This document shows positions 1-12,700 of a DNA stretch of 64,000 nucleotides, in pieces. How positions within the stretch are numbered: position 1 is the first letter of the stretch; the number at the start of each line of letters is the position of its first letter. This DNA is from Euonymus europaeus. Its lineage: Eukaryota; Streptophyta; Magnoliopsida; Celastrales; Celastraceae. Where the stretch lies: assembly GCA_963580455.1 (NCBI GenBank), contig OY756958.1:29834501-29898500 (forward strand), written 5' to 3'. The position numbers were made by a program, and so were the translations under genes. The notes under the pieces were generated by a model. That model saw only the letters and a list, made by a program, of their open reading frames with translations. It was not told the DNA's origin and searched no databases.

Positions 1-229
1 TGGCATTCATTATAACTTTGGTGGGAATATGGCTTTGTGCAAGTTTCATTGGTCAACAATCACAGTATTTTATAACTATATTACATAATTGTTCCTACGT
101 CTTTTAAAAGTTTTCAATTATTTTTTATTGTAATACTTTTTTTTAATTCTATCCACAAAATTAATCTAACAAAAAAATGAATCAAACATCTCATGAAATG
201 CATTCTTTAAGAGTAAACTCGATGCTTTC
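1..229. other. AT-rich sequence upstream of a LINE fragment
   Basis: No gene, RNA or repeat is visible here. The sequence is AT-rich and runs into the LINE-derived reading frame at about 230, which is probably the 5' truncation point of that element. I could not find a target duplication matching the flank beyond the poly-A at 1411-1421. Confidence 0.4.
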
Positions 230-1421
230 ATGTTGTGTGATGATGAGGTAGTTGAAGATGGGATTTGTTGGAACCAGACCAGCAGTGGTACTTTTTCTGT
301 TGGGTCGGCGTATTATTTGGCTACAAATTGGTCTGTATCAAATTTGGATCCATTGTGGCAGGTTATATGGAAGCTTGAGGTTCCTCAGCGGATTAGAATG
401 TTTCTTTGGCTGGTTGCTCATCGAAAAATTATGTGTAATGCGGAGAGGGTAAAAAGACGATTTACGGATAATCCTTACTGTGTGTTTTGCTCGGATCAAG
501 TCGAGGATGTGGAGCATTTACTGCGTGGATGTTTTATGGCTAAGCACCTATGGCAGTTGCTTCTTTCTAGTCATGAGTTGGAGGGCCAAGTTAATTTGGA
601 GTTCAAGGATTGGCTTTTGCACAATCTCAGAGGGACTTCTGGGCGTCACATAGGGAATAATTGGGGCATGGTTTTTGCTTTGACGGTTTGGTGGCTATGG
701 AGGTGGCGGAATGATAAAGTTTTTAATGGGCTTGATCATCCAATGCAGTCTCGATTTATTTGGATTAAAAAGGCTGTGCATGAGGTGGAGGAAGCTTTTA
801 AGAGGAATGTTTTAGTTCATGGGGACCTCAGACAAAGGAAGACCTTGCTGGTTGGGTGGTATCCTCCTGACCCTGGATGGGTTGCTTTGAACACGGATGG
901 ATGTTGTAAAACTACAAGAAATCTAGCTGGGGGAGGAGGGCTCTTGCGTGACTCTGGGGGAGGATGGTTGAAGGGATTTTGTTTGAATATTGGTGATTGC
1001 TCGGCTTTGGAAGCGGAACTCTGGTCTGCTTTTCATGGGCTGACTTTGGCATGGAATGAGGGATATCGGCAGGTGCGGTATGAAACAGATTCTATCTTGG
1101 TGGCAAATTGGCTTAGAAAGGGGTCCTCTCCGTCTTTATCTTTTTTGAATTTGTTGAACGCTTGCCAAGAATTGTTGAGGAGGGACTGGACCGTGGAGGT
1201 ACTACATGTTTATAGAGAAAAAAATCAGGCTGCAGACTTGTTGGCTAGTGAAGGCATTAAAATGAGTAGAGGTGTTCATATCATCTTTGTTCCTCCTAGA
1301 GCTCTTCTGCCCTTTCTTACTGCAGATGTGGCATGTGTTGCATGGCCTCGCCAGGTTTCTTGCCTTGTGGGAGTTTAGATTGTTTTGGGTTCTCCCCTTC
1401 CGTTTGTTTTAAAAAAAAAAA
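230..1421 (+). mobile_element. 5'-truncated LINE (non-LTR retrotransposon): zinc-binding and RNase H region with poly-A tail
   Basis: The sequence encodes an uninterrupted 382-residue frame (230-1378) that matches the C-terminal end of plant LINE ORF2. Residues about 40-110 form the reverse-transcriptase zinc-binding (zf-RVT) region, with the usual pattern WKLEVPQRIRMFLW, then C..C and H....C (CVFCSDQVEDVEHLLRGC). Residues about 215-345 form an RNase H-like domain beginning at WVALNTDGC, with the acidic residues of ALEAEL and YETDS visible. The reverse transcriptase and endonuclease parts are missing, so this is a dead 5'-truncated insertion. An A11 run at 1411-1421 is the likely 3' tail. The frame has stayed open, which suggests a fairly recent insertion, but I see no reason to call it a host gene. 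Confidence 0.85.
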
Positions 1422-4050
1422 GATACACTTAGACATGTTATGGTCTAGAAATTACACATGAAAAATAAAAAAATAAAAAATAGGTCAAAAAAATCACTAA
1501 ATTTAAAAATTAGATTCCAAAAGTCTCTTCATCTCCTTCAAACCAACTCAAGGAGTCTCTCCATTTGCAGACCAAATTTTTTTTCCCTCTACACTACGGC
1601 CTTAATCACATCTAGCACCTCATCCCTCCAGGTGGAAAAACCATCCACATATGCAGCAAATTTTGCCAGGAGACATGAATTGCAGTTATCACAGTTATCT
1701 TTGAATTTCTTTGTTTTTACTCTCTCCCACAAATAGATTTGATGGTTTCAGCAAAATAGAGTTCAATCTTTGCTTAGAGAATTAGTAGAAGATAGTCTTT
1801 GAATCGAGTTCCGTGACCGATTAATTGGAGGAGTCTTTGATGACATGGCGAAGAAATCTGACCGGACATAGATTTAGCCACCTTGAACTCCTAAATTTCC
1901 TTTTTTAATAGATCTAGTCATTTTTTATTTTATTTTTGATAAAAGATGACGTCACTTCCTAAATTTTATTAAATACCCTCACTTATGGCGGAGGAAAACC
2001 GAGGTTACAGATTCAAAAAAGAAAGAAGAAAAACCAAACACAAGCTAGTCATTTTATTAAGATTAATAGCAACAAAATGGAAAAAAAAAATCAAAGACTT
2101 ATACGTAGACTTGTTAGAGAGAGAGTGCACAAATAGAAGAGAGAAACGTTAGTGTTGTCACTGTTAGAGAGAGAGTATAAACAGGAGAGATAACGTTTGA
2201 AGAGTATTGGGTTTAAAAGAAACTTATTGAATAATAAAATATGTTTAAGTAAAATTACAACCGTCAGATCCATTTCAAATGATTGATGGTTGTTATACAT
2301 AACAGGTAAAAGACCCATGTTGATTGCCTCCCTCATATCCGAAAATTGGTGCAGTTGGGTGAGGCAAATAATCAAGTACTTTGGGGAAATATCTGCAGGT
2401 ACAATTAGATAAAACACAAATGAATAAGCTTGAGCCAGATTGATGCATCCCCCACTTAACAACAACGACGACGAGGAGTTTGGATTAAAATAGAAGCTAA
2501 ACCGAGCAGGTTCCAAATATATAACAACAACTACCAATCCGTTTCTTGCATGAGTGAGAGAATCCTAAAATTGAGTGTTGCGAGGATTTATATGGGTGAA
2601 CATCTCTCGACCCCTCAAAAGGAAAAATGAGTGTTAAAAGGAGTCGGGAGGGATTTGTAAACTCCTCTCAACACCTTGAAACTTTAACACCAACCAAAGG
2701 CTCGCAATTGTTTATGAAAATCCTTCCCAGCATCTCTCACAACAAGACCTAAGTGAAAAGATAAATTAAAATGAAGATTTGTTTTAATTTTATACGCAGA
2801 CAAAGTACTTTTATAGTCGATCGATGATAATGCAAAGTCACTTTATAGTAAGCACTCCAATCCAAACAGATCGTCCTCGTATTATTATATGGTGTTGTCA
2901 TTCTCCAATATCGTTTATCTTAACATGTCATGATCAAGTACACCATTTTTATTTTCAAATGCGATGATTCCCTCATTAAATTACTTACAAACCAATGCCT
3001 ATCTTGTCGTAATATTAATCCAACATCATACATTGACATACATACATATACATATACACACACACATATATGATTCCTCATCTTCTTAATTTTAATTTAT
3101 ATAGAAACAGTAAACCCCATGTTATATGGATGACATGTCATGCGACGGTTGATCAGTCGATGCCGATTGGCATACCGGGTTTTGCGGCTATTGAGTGGAA
3201 TCCACCTAAGCAGAAGTGTTTAGGCAATCTTAATCACAAAGCGTGCCGTCCACGTGCTCCCCACAAATAACGACCAAACTGTTTTGAGTAATCGATGCCA
3301 TATATATATTCCATTAGGGGCCCTTCCCTTTACATGCATGAAAACGTGGGATCCTCTTCAGTTTGTTCAAAGATTACTATAATTAAAAGCATGCGCGCAC
3401 TTACCTAATTTTTGTGTATATTAATGAATGATTTAATTGTATGTCTGCGGCTCTACTTATATTAATTTATTCATTCAAACAGACAAAACGGTCGCTCGCC
3501 GGCGCCATCTATCAACAAAGTAGTATCCATGAAAATCCTCACTACAATCTCTCTCTCCTCTTTCTTAATCATTTTTATATGAATGAGAGAACTCTAAAAT
3601 TTCAGAGTATACAATTCTCATTCCAATAGTAGAGGAAATATCTAGAGACATATGAGAATTGTATATTCTGAAAACACATACCTAATCCTATTAATCTATA
3701 TGTCTAATTCACATACAATTTACTACCTTCTGGGACGGATTATCTTCTCAAGTACGTGTTTGACTCACTTAATTTTTTGCTAAAAAATGTTATCATTTAC
3801 AAGGATATAAATATATATATATATGCTCGAGTCATTGAAATTTTACAAAAAAAAAATGTGATCACTTGCGAGAGAAAAAGAAAAACAAAACAAAAGCTGT
3901 GATAATTATCAGTACATGTTTGACTCACTAAAATTTTTACTGGAAAATGTGATCATTTATGGGAAAACAAAATTGTGATAAATTAAACAAAATGTCTTGT
4001 GACCACAATGGCGCCATTGAAAGTAATTCCCCAAAACCCTAGCCAGTTCT
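1422..4050. other. Intergenic DNA, no gene seen
   Basis: No coding exon is recognised. The stretch is AT-rich with short simple repeats (AT/CA around 3045-3070, TA around 3809-3822). Two diverged direct repeats lie at about 3755-3800 and 3913-3960: each starts with a version of catgtttgactcact and ends with tcattta, about 160 bp apart. The short ORFs in this stretch look random. Confidence 0.5.
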
Positions 4051-4052
4051 CC

Positions 4053-4062
4053 TCTATATATA
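4053..4062 (+). promoter_or_regulatory. Probable TATA box of the aspartyl protease gene
   Basis: The sequence ctatatatac lies about 65-75 bases before the protease ATG at 4127. That spacing fits a short 5' leader starting near 4085. It is inferred from motif and position only. Confidence 0.5.
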
Positions 4063-4126
4063 CGTACCACTGGTGACCCTTATACGATCACACAAGACAA
4101 CAAAGAATTAGAGAAGTAAGTTTACA

Positions 4127-5542
4127 ATGTCGACAATACTAGCTTACACCATTTCCACTTTTTTCTTCCTCCTCTTAATCACTTCAAAATCCCTAGCAAG
4201 ACAGGGAAACCCTAATTCACTAGTTCTTGGTCTGAGCCTGTCTACGGCTTCCCTTCCCACACCAAAATCCTCCACAAGAAGACCATCGGAGGATTCAGAC
4301 ATAATGGAGCCATTGAGGGAAGTTAGAGATGGGTATTTGATATCCTTAACTCTGGGTACACCCCCACAAGTTATCCAGGTTTATATGGATACTGGCAGTG
4401 ACCTTACTTGGGTTCCTTGTGGGAATTTATCTTTTGATTGCATGGATTGCGATAGGAACAGCAAATTAATGGTTGCATATTCTCCTTCTCACTCAACTTC
4501 ATCATTTAGAGATGTGTGTTCAAGCTCATTTTGCATTGACATCCATAGCTCTGATAACCCTTTTGATCCATGCACTGTGTCTGGATGCTCGCTGAGTATT
4601 CTACTCAAAGGCACTTGCACTAGACCTTGTCCTTCATTTGCTTACACTTATGGTGCTGGAGGGATTGTAATAGGGGCACTCACTAGGGACACTCTTAGGG
4701 TTCATGGAAGTAACCCTAGTGTCACTAGAGATATCCCAAAATTCTCTTTTGGGTGTGTTGGTTCTACCTATAGAGAACCTATTGGGATTGCTGGGTTTGG
4801 GAAGGGTCCACTTTCTTTTCCTTCTCAATTAGGGTTCCTTCGGAAGGGCTTTTCACACTGTTTCTTGCCCTTCAAGTTTGCTAATAACCCTAATATTTCA
4901 AGCCCATTAGTGATTGGTGATGTTGCTATATCTTCTAGAGACAATATGCAATTCACTCCAATGTTGAAGAATCCTATGTACCCAAACTACTATTACATCG
5001 GTCTAGAGGCTATAACTGTAGGCACCAATATCAGTACGACCCAAGTGCCCTCAACATTAAGAGAGTTTGATTCACATGGCAATGGAGGCATGTTGATTGA
5101 TTCAGGCACAACTTATACTCACCTACCTGAGCCATTCTACTCACAATTCCTCTCAAACCTTGATTCATTGATAACTTATCCAAGAGCCAGTGAAGTAGAA
5201 GCCAGAACTGGGTTTGATTTGTGCTACAAAGTCCCATGTCCAAACAATACTTTCATGGATGATCAGTTTCCTTCAGTCACTTTCCATTTCTTGAATAATG
5301 TGAGTGTTGTTTTGTCACAAGGGAATCACTTTTATGCCATGAGTGCACCAACTAACTCAACTGCTGTGAAGTGTCTGTTGTTCCAAAGCATGGATGATGG
5401 TGATGATGGACCAGCTGGTGTGTTTGGGAGCTTCCAACAACAAAATGTGGAGGTTGTGTATGATTTAGAGAATGAGAGGATTGGGTTTCAGACCAAGGAT
5501 TGCTCTTCAGCTGCAGCTTCTCAAGGACTACACACAAACTAA
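4127..5542 (+). CDS. Aspartyl protease, nepenthesin/A1 family, intronless
   Basis: This is a single-exon gene for a 471-residue pepsin-type (A1) aspartic endopeptidase of the plant nepenthesin-like group. An N-terminal hydrophobic segment (residues about 5-24, TISTFFFLLLITS) is a likely signal peptide, so the enzyme is probably secreted, vacuolar or wall-bound. The catalytic aspartates are D88 in DTGSD and D325 in DSGTTYTHLP. The flap region is near Y173-Y175 (FAYTYGAGG). The Cys-rich stretch after the first active site (residues about 98-170) matches the nepenthesin-type insertion. A C-terminal GSFQQQNVEVVYDLENERIGF signature closes the second lobe. The start is the first ATG after a plausible TATA box. 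There is no obvious propeptide beyond residues 25-65. The substrate cannot be told. By remembered gene order it may correspond to Arabidopsis At5g45120. Confidence 0.93.
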   Translation: MSTILAYTISTFFFLLLITSKSLARQGNPNSLVLGLSLSTASLPTPKSSTRRPSEDSDIMEPLREVRDGYLISLTLGTPPQVIQVYMDTGSDLTWVPCGNLSFDCMDCDRNSKLMVAYSPSHSTSSFRDVCSSSFCIDIHSSDNPFDPCTVSGCSLSILLKGTCTRPCPSFAYTYGAGGIVIGALTRDTLRVHGSNPSVTRDIPKFSFGCVGSTYREPIGIAGFGKGPLSFPSQLGFLRKGFSHCFLPFKFANNPNISSPLVIGDVAISSRDNMQFTPMLKNPMYPNYYYIGLEAITVGTNISTTQVPSTLREFDSHGNGGMLIDSGTTYTHLPEPFYSQFLSNLDSLITYPRASEVEARTGFDLCYKVPCPNNTFMDDQFPSVTFHFLNNVSVVLSQGNHFYAMSAPTNSTAVKCLLFQSMDDGDDGPAGVFGSFQQQNVEVVYDLENERIGFQTKDCSSAAASQGLHTN

Positions 5543-6002
5543 AATAATTCATCAAGTGCTAGCTGGTAGTTAACGGCACTTCTTGTTGCTAGCCAACGAT
5601 GCTCTTCTAGCCCACAAAAATAACGAAAGCTTTTTCAGTTTGTAGATTTGAATAATGTACTTTCTTTTGGTTTCTTCAGTTTGCTTTATTTATGAAGTTA
5701 GTTTGTAATTGGTCAAGTCTTGGCTTTAAGGCTTTACATTGATAAGGACAATAGCTGGATATATTCTCCTTGTTTGGGAACTGATCATGAGGAATAATAT
5801 GTGATTTAATTAAATCAGTTGAGGTGGGAGCAACTTTGTAAAGCTTCATTTTCAATGATTAAAGGGGGTGATCAATTAATGTATAAGTATATGGCGTTCC
5901 ATATGCAAATGTCGTATACATATTAAGATAGGGACAGGAGGATCCTCTTGACCCATAGAAAATATATATAGTGAATCCTCCTTCAATGTTAAACTTAAGT
6001 AG
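5543..6002. other. 3' flank of the protease gene
   Basis: This holds the protease 3' UTR and intergenic DNA. AT-rich stretches could serve as polyadenylation signals, but none is certain. It ends where the LINE poly-T begins. Confidence 0.4.
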
Positions 6003-9000
6003 TTTTTTTTTTTTAATCGAGAACAACAACACAAAACTTGTTCATTTTAGAGCAGAGCCTAAATTCATGCGAGACAATCAGCATACACAATCCAGTGATA
6101 GGTAAGTTGAGTCGAGGTTCAACGCGAAATTATATAACGAGGATAAACACGGCTAGACAACAAATTAAACATTATAAGTACAAGCACGTCTTACCAAAGC
6201 AGGCACCTCATTGAGAAGAATAACATGCTCAAGAGAGCTTCTTCCCAATCTAGCCAGATTGTCAGCGACAACATTGTTACTTCGAGGAGTGTAAACAATT
6301 GAGCATTGGATACTAGAAATTAAACCACGAACATGGAATCAATGATATGCCCATAAGAACAAATTCTTTCTTGAGGATCTTTAATAACTTGAATGATTTC
6401 CAACGCATCACCTTCCAATATAAACAGGGACATATTCAAAGCCATAGCCAATTGAACACCATGAGGATAAGCCCCAGCCTCCACTGAAGAAGCCCCACCC
6501 GCCGAAAACACTCTTTAATATATAAGTTGAAGCTAAGATATCTCCATTGTGATTGCGGATTATAGCACCCACTCCACCAGAGGCTTCACTGGAAATGAAA
6601 CTGCCATCCACATTAATCTTACTCATTCCACCTGGAGGTCTTTTCCAGTGCTCACTTCGAAGAGTAGAAGATCTCTGATCAGTTCGCACAGATTAGAGAA
6701 AGTCATAGTAAAGGTGGTGTGCCTTGTGTAGAGTAATTGTCTCCAGGACCATTTCATCAACATACTGAAACTTATTCCGGGCCAGCCAAATATGATATAA
6801 CAGAATGAATAAAAAACCTAGATCCTCAAAGCTCACATGGTTAAACAAGAATGTTACACACTGAAAAATTAGAGGCAGTGTGTTCATGAGTAGCCCGACC
6901 AAACTTACTGGTGATCCATATCTGGGCAACACTGGCACAGTCTTTGAATATATGAAGACTATCTTCTGAGAGAGCTCCACATCTTTTACATTGGTTTGAG
7001 ACATCCACCCCTCTATATGAGAGATTAGCAAGGGTGGGAAGGCTATCATGGCATAACCTGCAAGTGAACACCTTTCACTTTGTTTAGGATTTGCAAAGCC
7101 CATATTTTCTTCCAACGAATTTGATTATTGGAGAGTAAATCAGGGTTATTAAACAAATGAGAGGTACCCCAAGTTATCTTTGACTGTGAAATTTCCATGT
7201 TTGTTTGGGTTCCAATATACTTTGTCAGGAGATAGATGATAATCCATACAAGAGAATCTTGTAGATATATATGTTCCCTGTCCGAAATAGAGAAAGTGTT
7301 TTGAATAAGATTAAAGTTCCACTAGCTTGTGGAAGGATCAATAAGATCACACACTTTCATATCCACATTTTCAGAATTTGGCACTGAAGAAATCCCCCCA
7401 TTTATCGAGTTGGGATCCACGCATCATCCCAAACAGACACAGAAATGCCATTCCCAATTCTCCATCTGAGACCACTAGAGAGAGTTTCCTTCGCCGAAAA
7501 AATACTGGACCACACATAAGACAGAGAATCCCCTCTAAAAGAATTAGTGAAGGAAGAATGAGGGTAATAGCGAGCTTTGAAAACTCGTGCACATAAAGAT
7601 GCGGGATGTTGAATCAACCGCCATCCTTACTTAGCCATACAGAGCCGGTCCCATTTTATCCAAGTAATTTTCCTCCCTTGATCCCATTGACTCCACCAAA
7701 AAATTCTAATCATCCTGTTAAGATCACAACAAATCCCAATGGGAAAGTGGAAAATACTTATTGCGTAGCTAGGAACTGCTTGGGCCACCGCCTTCAATAG
7801 AGTTTCTTTACCTGCTTGGGATAGGAGTTTTTCTTTCCACCAAAGAACACGGTTCCAAACTTTTTCTTTGATGTAAACTTAGCATTCTTTGACCGTGTTA
7901 TAAGAGTTGGCAGACCCAAATACTTACTATTATCAAGACTCTGAGTCATAGATAGTTGATCCAACAAGTTATTTTGAAGTAGAATAGAGACATTTGAGCT
8001 AAAGGTGACCGAAGACTTCTCAAAATTAATTTTCTGCCCCGTCATACTTTCATAATGATGGAAAATTCTCAAAACTTCAGTAGCCTCACTACCATCCGCA
8101 CGGCAAAACAAGAGGCTGGCAAAACAAGAGGCTATCATCGGCGAAAAATAAGTGATCAATGGATGGAGCACCCCCTACACACTTTAATCCCATGAAGTCG
8201 ATTGTTTATGGAGGATTGAGTAATAAGATGTGAGAATCCTTCTGTGCAGATCAAGAAGAGGTATGGAGATAGAGGGTCACCTTGAGGAAGACCCCTAGAA
8301 GGTTTAACTCTGCCATGGATTTCACGATTAACAATAAAGGAATATGAGACTGTAGATACGCATATCATAACCATATTAATCCATTTAGGATCAAATCCCA
8401 TACGAGTCATCATTTATGTCAATAAGTTTCATTCCACCCGGTCATACGCCTTGCTCATATCCAGCTTTAAAGCCATATATCCACTCTTCCTTTTACGGAG
8501 GCATTTCATATAGTGTAAATTTTCAGCAGCCAACATTATGTTATCCGAGATTAGCCGACCAGGAATAGAAGCGCTTCTCAGATATAATATGCAGGAGGAA
8601 CATCTTTAGCTGATTACGTATGCACTTGGATATGATTTTATAAATCACATTGCAAAGGCTAATTGGCCGGAATTGAGTCATATTTGAAGAAACATCCACC
8701 TTTGGAATGAGCGCAATTAGAGTATGATTTATCTGGTCATGAAAATGCCCAAGATTCAGAAAATCCAGAACTGCCTTGGACACCTGGGTATCAATAGTGC
8801 CCCATAATGTTGGTAAAACAAAGCCGGCAAACCATCCAGAACCTGGGGCCTTTGTTGCCCCCATTTGAAAAACAGCATTGTGAACCTCTGTGACAGAAAA
8901 ATCAGCCGACAGTCTGTCATTCATGGCCGAAGTAACCTTTGGTGTAAACGCAGTAAACAAGTTTTGGGAGCTGTCCGTAAAAGATAAAGAAAAAATCCCA

Positions 9001-9430
9001 GAAAATTATTGGACAACTGCCTTCGATATGTGGCTGGGCTCGGTACAACAAGCACCATCAGAGTTAAAAATTCCAGTAATGTTTTTTTTTTCTTCCGCAG
9101 GGACGCTTTTTGATGGAAAAAACGCGTGTTGTGGTCACCAGCCTTGAGCCATTATTGCCGAGATCTTTGTCGCCAGCTAATTTCCTCATTCATAAGAAGA
9201 AAGTTCAACTCTTGTTCAAGAATACGCAGCTCATCATCTCGCTGGCCAAGAGAGTTCAACTCTTGGTTATTTCGAAGAACCTGCAGCCGAGCTTCTTTCT
9301 GACTAATAGATGTTGTAGAGTTACCAATTGCTGATTTTTTCCATTCTAACAGAGCAGATTTGCAGCTATTAATCTGATTTGAGACGGCCTCTAAACTCCC
9401 AGCAGTACCCCGGGAGGTCCAGGAATTAGA
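6003..9430 (-). mobile_element. Degenerate LINE retrotransposon (RT, zinc-binding and RNase H parts)
   Basis: The element reads on the minus strand, from an endonuclease-RT linker (about 9430-9150) through the reverse transcriptase to a T12 run at 6003-6014, which is its poly-A tail read from the other strand. RT landmarks are TKAPGSGWF, LIALIPK and FRPISLCNVIYKI in 8541-8960, GLPQGDPLSPYLF around 8270-8296, and FADDS (YMDD equivalent) at 8134-8145. The zf-RVT region lies at 6841-7115 and an RNase H remnant at 6320-6689. The frame is broken in several places, including a 16-bp tandem duplication at 8102-8133 beside the catalytic FADD motif. The 5' part (most of the endonuclease) is missing. 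The boundary near 9430 is approximate because no clear target duplication was found. It sits just downstream of RABF2 in the same orientation. Confidence 0.88.
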
Positions 9431-9728
9431 AATAACAGAGCGGCAAGAGTCATAGTAAGTCCAAATACTTAGATGTTTGAATGTGTAGAAACTGAGATAA
9501 GAAGCCACACACACACATATATATCCGTACAGGGGAAGCCAATCTCTAACTCTGTTCACTGATTGGTAAAGAACCATGCATGTACAATTCTGAAAGAGTA
9601 ATTTCACAAACAAGGGGAAACCAGAAAACTATGAAACATCGATCTCAGGAAAGTAGGCATTACAAGCATAAGAAGTTACAGACAAGACAAGACAAGTGGT
9701 GGTGGTGGTGAAGATGATGTAGAAGCGC
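9431..9728 (-). other. RABF2 3' UTR / downstream flank
   Basis: This is non-coding sequence between the RABF2 stop codon (9729-9731) and the 5' end of the LINE. It probably holds the RABF2 3' UTR. The LINE boundary here is not sharp. Confidence 0.4.
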
Positions 9729-12700
9729 TTAGGAGCAACAAGATGCATTTGCTGCCCTTTCCGGTCTATCCATGAGTACCATTCCAGATGGGTTCTGCGC
9801 TGACTGCACACGAGGTAGTCTTTTTGCTGCACGAGGAACAACAGGGAATCAAAATATCAAATTTAAGAACTTCATCAAAAACAGCAAATTCAATATAACT
9901 TAGAAAAAAATGATGAGAGCTCGTAATTACGGCTCCTCTCGTTAGGGCAGCATATGCTCGTTGCCAGGAATAATAGATCTACAACGGGTGTTCAGGATAA
10001 TCTTCAAGGACTGAAGTTCACGAATACACAAATCACCATTTAAAATAGTCCCCCAGCCAACATTGAATGGACAAAGTGTGAGCAGACACAGTTTATGTTT
10101 ATTGATGTTTCCTAGTTTGTCCCTCAAATATTTCAAATATGATCAGTAAGAAGCTACCTTTGCCAACCAATTAAGCAGTAATAATTACAGGTTTAATTAA
10201 AATGCATTGATCAATAAGCCAAACACTTAAACAGTATGCAATTCTGGATATACCTATTTCATAGAATATTTCATTGACATTGGTTGCTGTTTTTGCCGAG
10301 GTTTCCATAAAGAAAAGGCCATTCTCCTGGGCATATACTTGTGCTTCCTGCAATTAATAAATAGAGATAAATAAGAGAATGCAAAAATATGAGTGACCTC
10401 AAAATTGATAAACCTTTCATGGTCCAACCCAAAGGGTAAGAGAAAAGGAGAATTTTTTTCAAGAGACTGCAAATTGACAAACACTAAGAAATGAATTCAT
10501 ACAAACATAGATCTATGGATCATATCTACATGAAAAGTTTTACAGGACTATCTACAGTTAATAATGTCATACTGCAGTTCCTTTTTTTTTAGAACAATGT
10601 TTTTACTATAATTCCAACAGCTAACTAGAACATTGTATAAATTTTTCTCTTTTGGCAAAGTCATTACTCCAGGTTCTACTTCAGAGAATCTTATTGGTCA
10701 TTATTATCATCTCCCACAACCATTATTCTAATCAAACACAGCATGCTCCTCCCAGAATATACATAAATAAATAATTATGTAAAAAAAACACCAAACCATC
10801 CTCCTCCCCCTCCTCGGTTTTTCAATAATGCCTCGGGTAATCAAAGAAACAGTCTATTTTTAATTAAGAGATATAAGTGAACAAATCAACGGAGTCTATA
10901 GAAAGAAATTAATGCCTTGTAAATTACACTGGGTGTTGTAACCTGTATTTATTTTCAGCTCCAGACTGCTAGAAAGTTTTACTCACATTAGAATTATCTA
11001 ATGTCTAGTGAACAAACTCAATATTGTTTACAGACTGCACAGTTGTAAATGTATACATAGACTAAAATAATATTCAAATTTGTAGCAAAGTAGAGTAACT
11101 TGCCTCTGCTGCAACCTTCTTCGCATCCAGTAGATCAGATTTATTACCAGCAAGTGCCATAACCATATTGGGGTTACCTTGACATAAAAATGATTAGATA
11201 TTTCATTAAAGTAATGAAGTATCCACGTAATAAGTACAAACCAAGAAATGAAAAGAATAAAGAATCCATCAACAACTACAAACAACTAATCAAAATATAT
11301 TCCAAGTCATGTACACGTAACTGAACAACAGTCAAATCAGAACTACTTAAAATTCAAAAGCGTTACCCAAGCAAGGGTAACCCAGTGATAGGGAAGGGGA
11401 CTGGGACCAGAAGTAAACTTGGAGGTCTTGGGATCAAATCCCACTGGCACAACTCAGAATTACCGACATTAGTGACTTGCAGGTGGTTGTTAGGGTCAAA
11501 GAGGCGGGTCCAACCATCCAATGAGGTGCAACCTTGGAGAGGTTACACATTCTCAAAAAAAAAAATTTGTTTTCCTCTTTTAAATTAACCAAATATAATT
11601 CCAGTTAAAAGGTAGACGGGTAGGGTTAATAAGAATTTCCAATCACCACTGTGCAGGTAGCTTAACTGCAAAAAACTAAATATTTGAGGCTTTGAGCATG
11701 TAAATAGAATAACACTTAGCAAACTGTAAAAACAATACCTTGTGACTGAAGTTCCTGGACCCACTTTTTTGCCCGCTCAAATGAGGCCTAGAAAAAGAAA
11801 ATAAATGGTTGGTATTTACCTTAAATAGCATCACGTAATTCAAGCTTCACTTTCTTAAACATAATATCAATTCCAATTACCATCAAAAAAATTATCTCAC
11901 TAGTGAATACATGCAACAAATACATTTACATGGCATTAAAAATAACAGCCGGGAAAAAAAGAAAATGGAGATTAAAGACACTAAGAGGGCAACAATGACA
12001 ACGAGAATGTTTAACAGTATGCTGAGAAGCTACTTGTCAAAAGAAATTTACAAATAAGGCACAATGATTTAAATCTTAAAAGGAAACAAGAATGAAGTCT
12101 CTTATCTTGCCGGAACTCACTTACTTGATTAGTTATGTCATACACGATGATAGCAGCAGCAGCCCCTCTGTAGTACATTGGAGCCAGACTGTGGTATCTC
12201 TCCTGTCCCGCTGTATCCCAAATCTCAAACTTTACAGTTGCATCATTAACAGCCAATGTTTGTGAGAAAAAGGCAGCACCAATCGTTGATTCCTGATAAT
12301 TATCAGCAATAGAAGTAAAGCTCTGAGGGGAATCCAGAATCATGGCATCGCACCGAAAAAAAAGACCTAAAATAATGTCTACTCGCCTGAAATTCAACAA
12401 ACTGCCCTTTCACGAAACGTAATACAAGACTGGACTTTCCAGCTCCAACATCCCCAAGCAGCACCTGAAGTACATAACGAATATTAACTACTTGCAATAT
12501 AACAACCATTACGGTTTCAAAACCAAAACCACAGCAACACAAGTAGAACAGTATACGCAACAGGGAAAACAAACATAACAGTAAGTTGCAGGAAAACTAA
12601 CATATTTTAAAAGAAGAATCTAAAAGACTAAAAGGTACAGATTCTAACTTACCATGATACAATTTTTGTGGAATAGCAAAAAGCCCTTGAACGTCAAGTC

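Noticed and set aside
2091..2537. 148-residue minus-strand ORF in the first intergenic region
   Set aside because: No recognisable motif, and the frame has the composition of AT-rich non-coding DNA with simple repeats (gagagagag).
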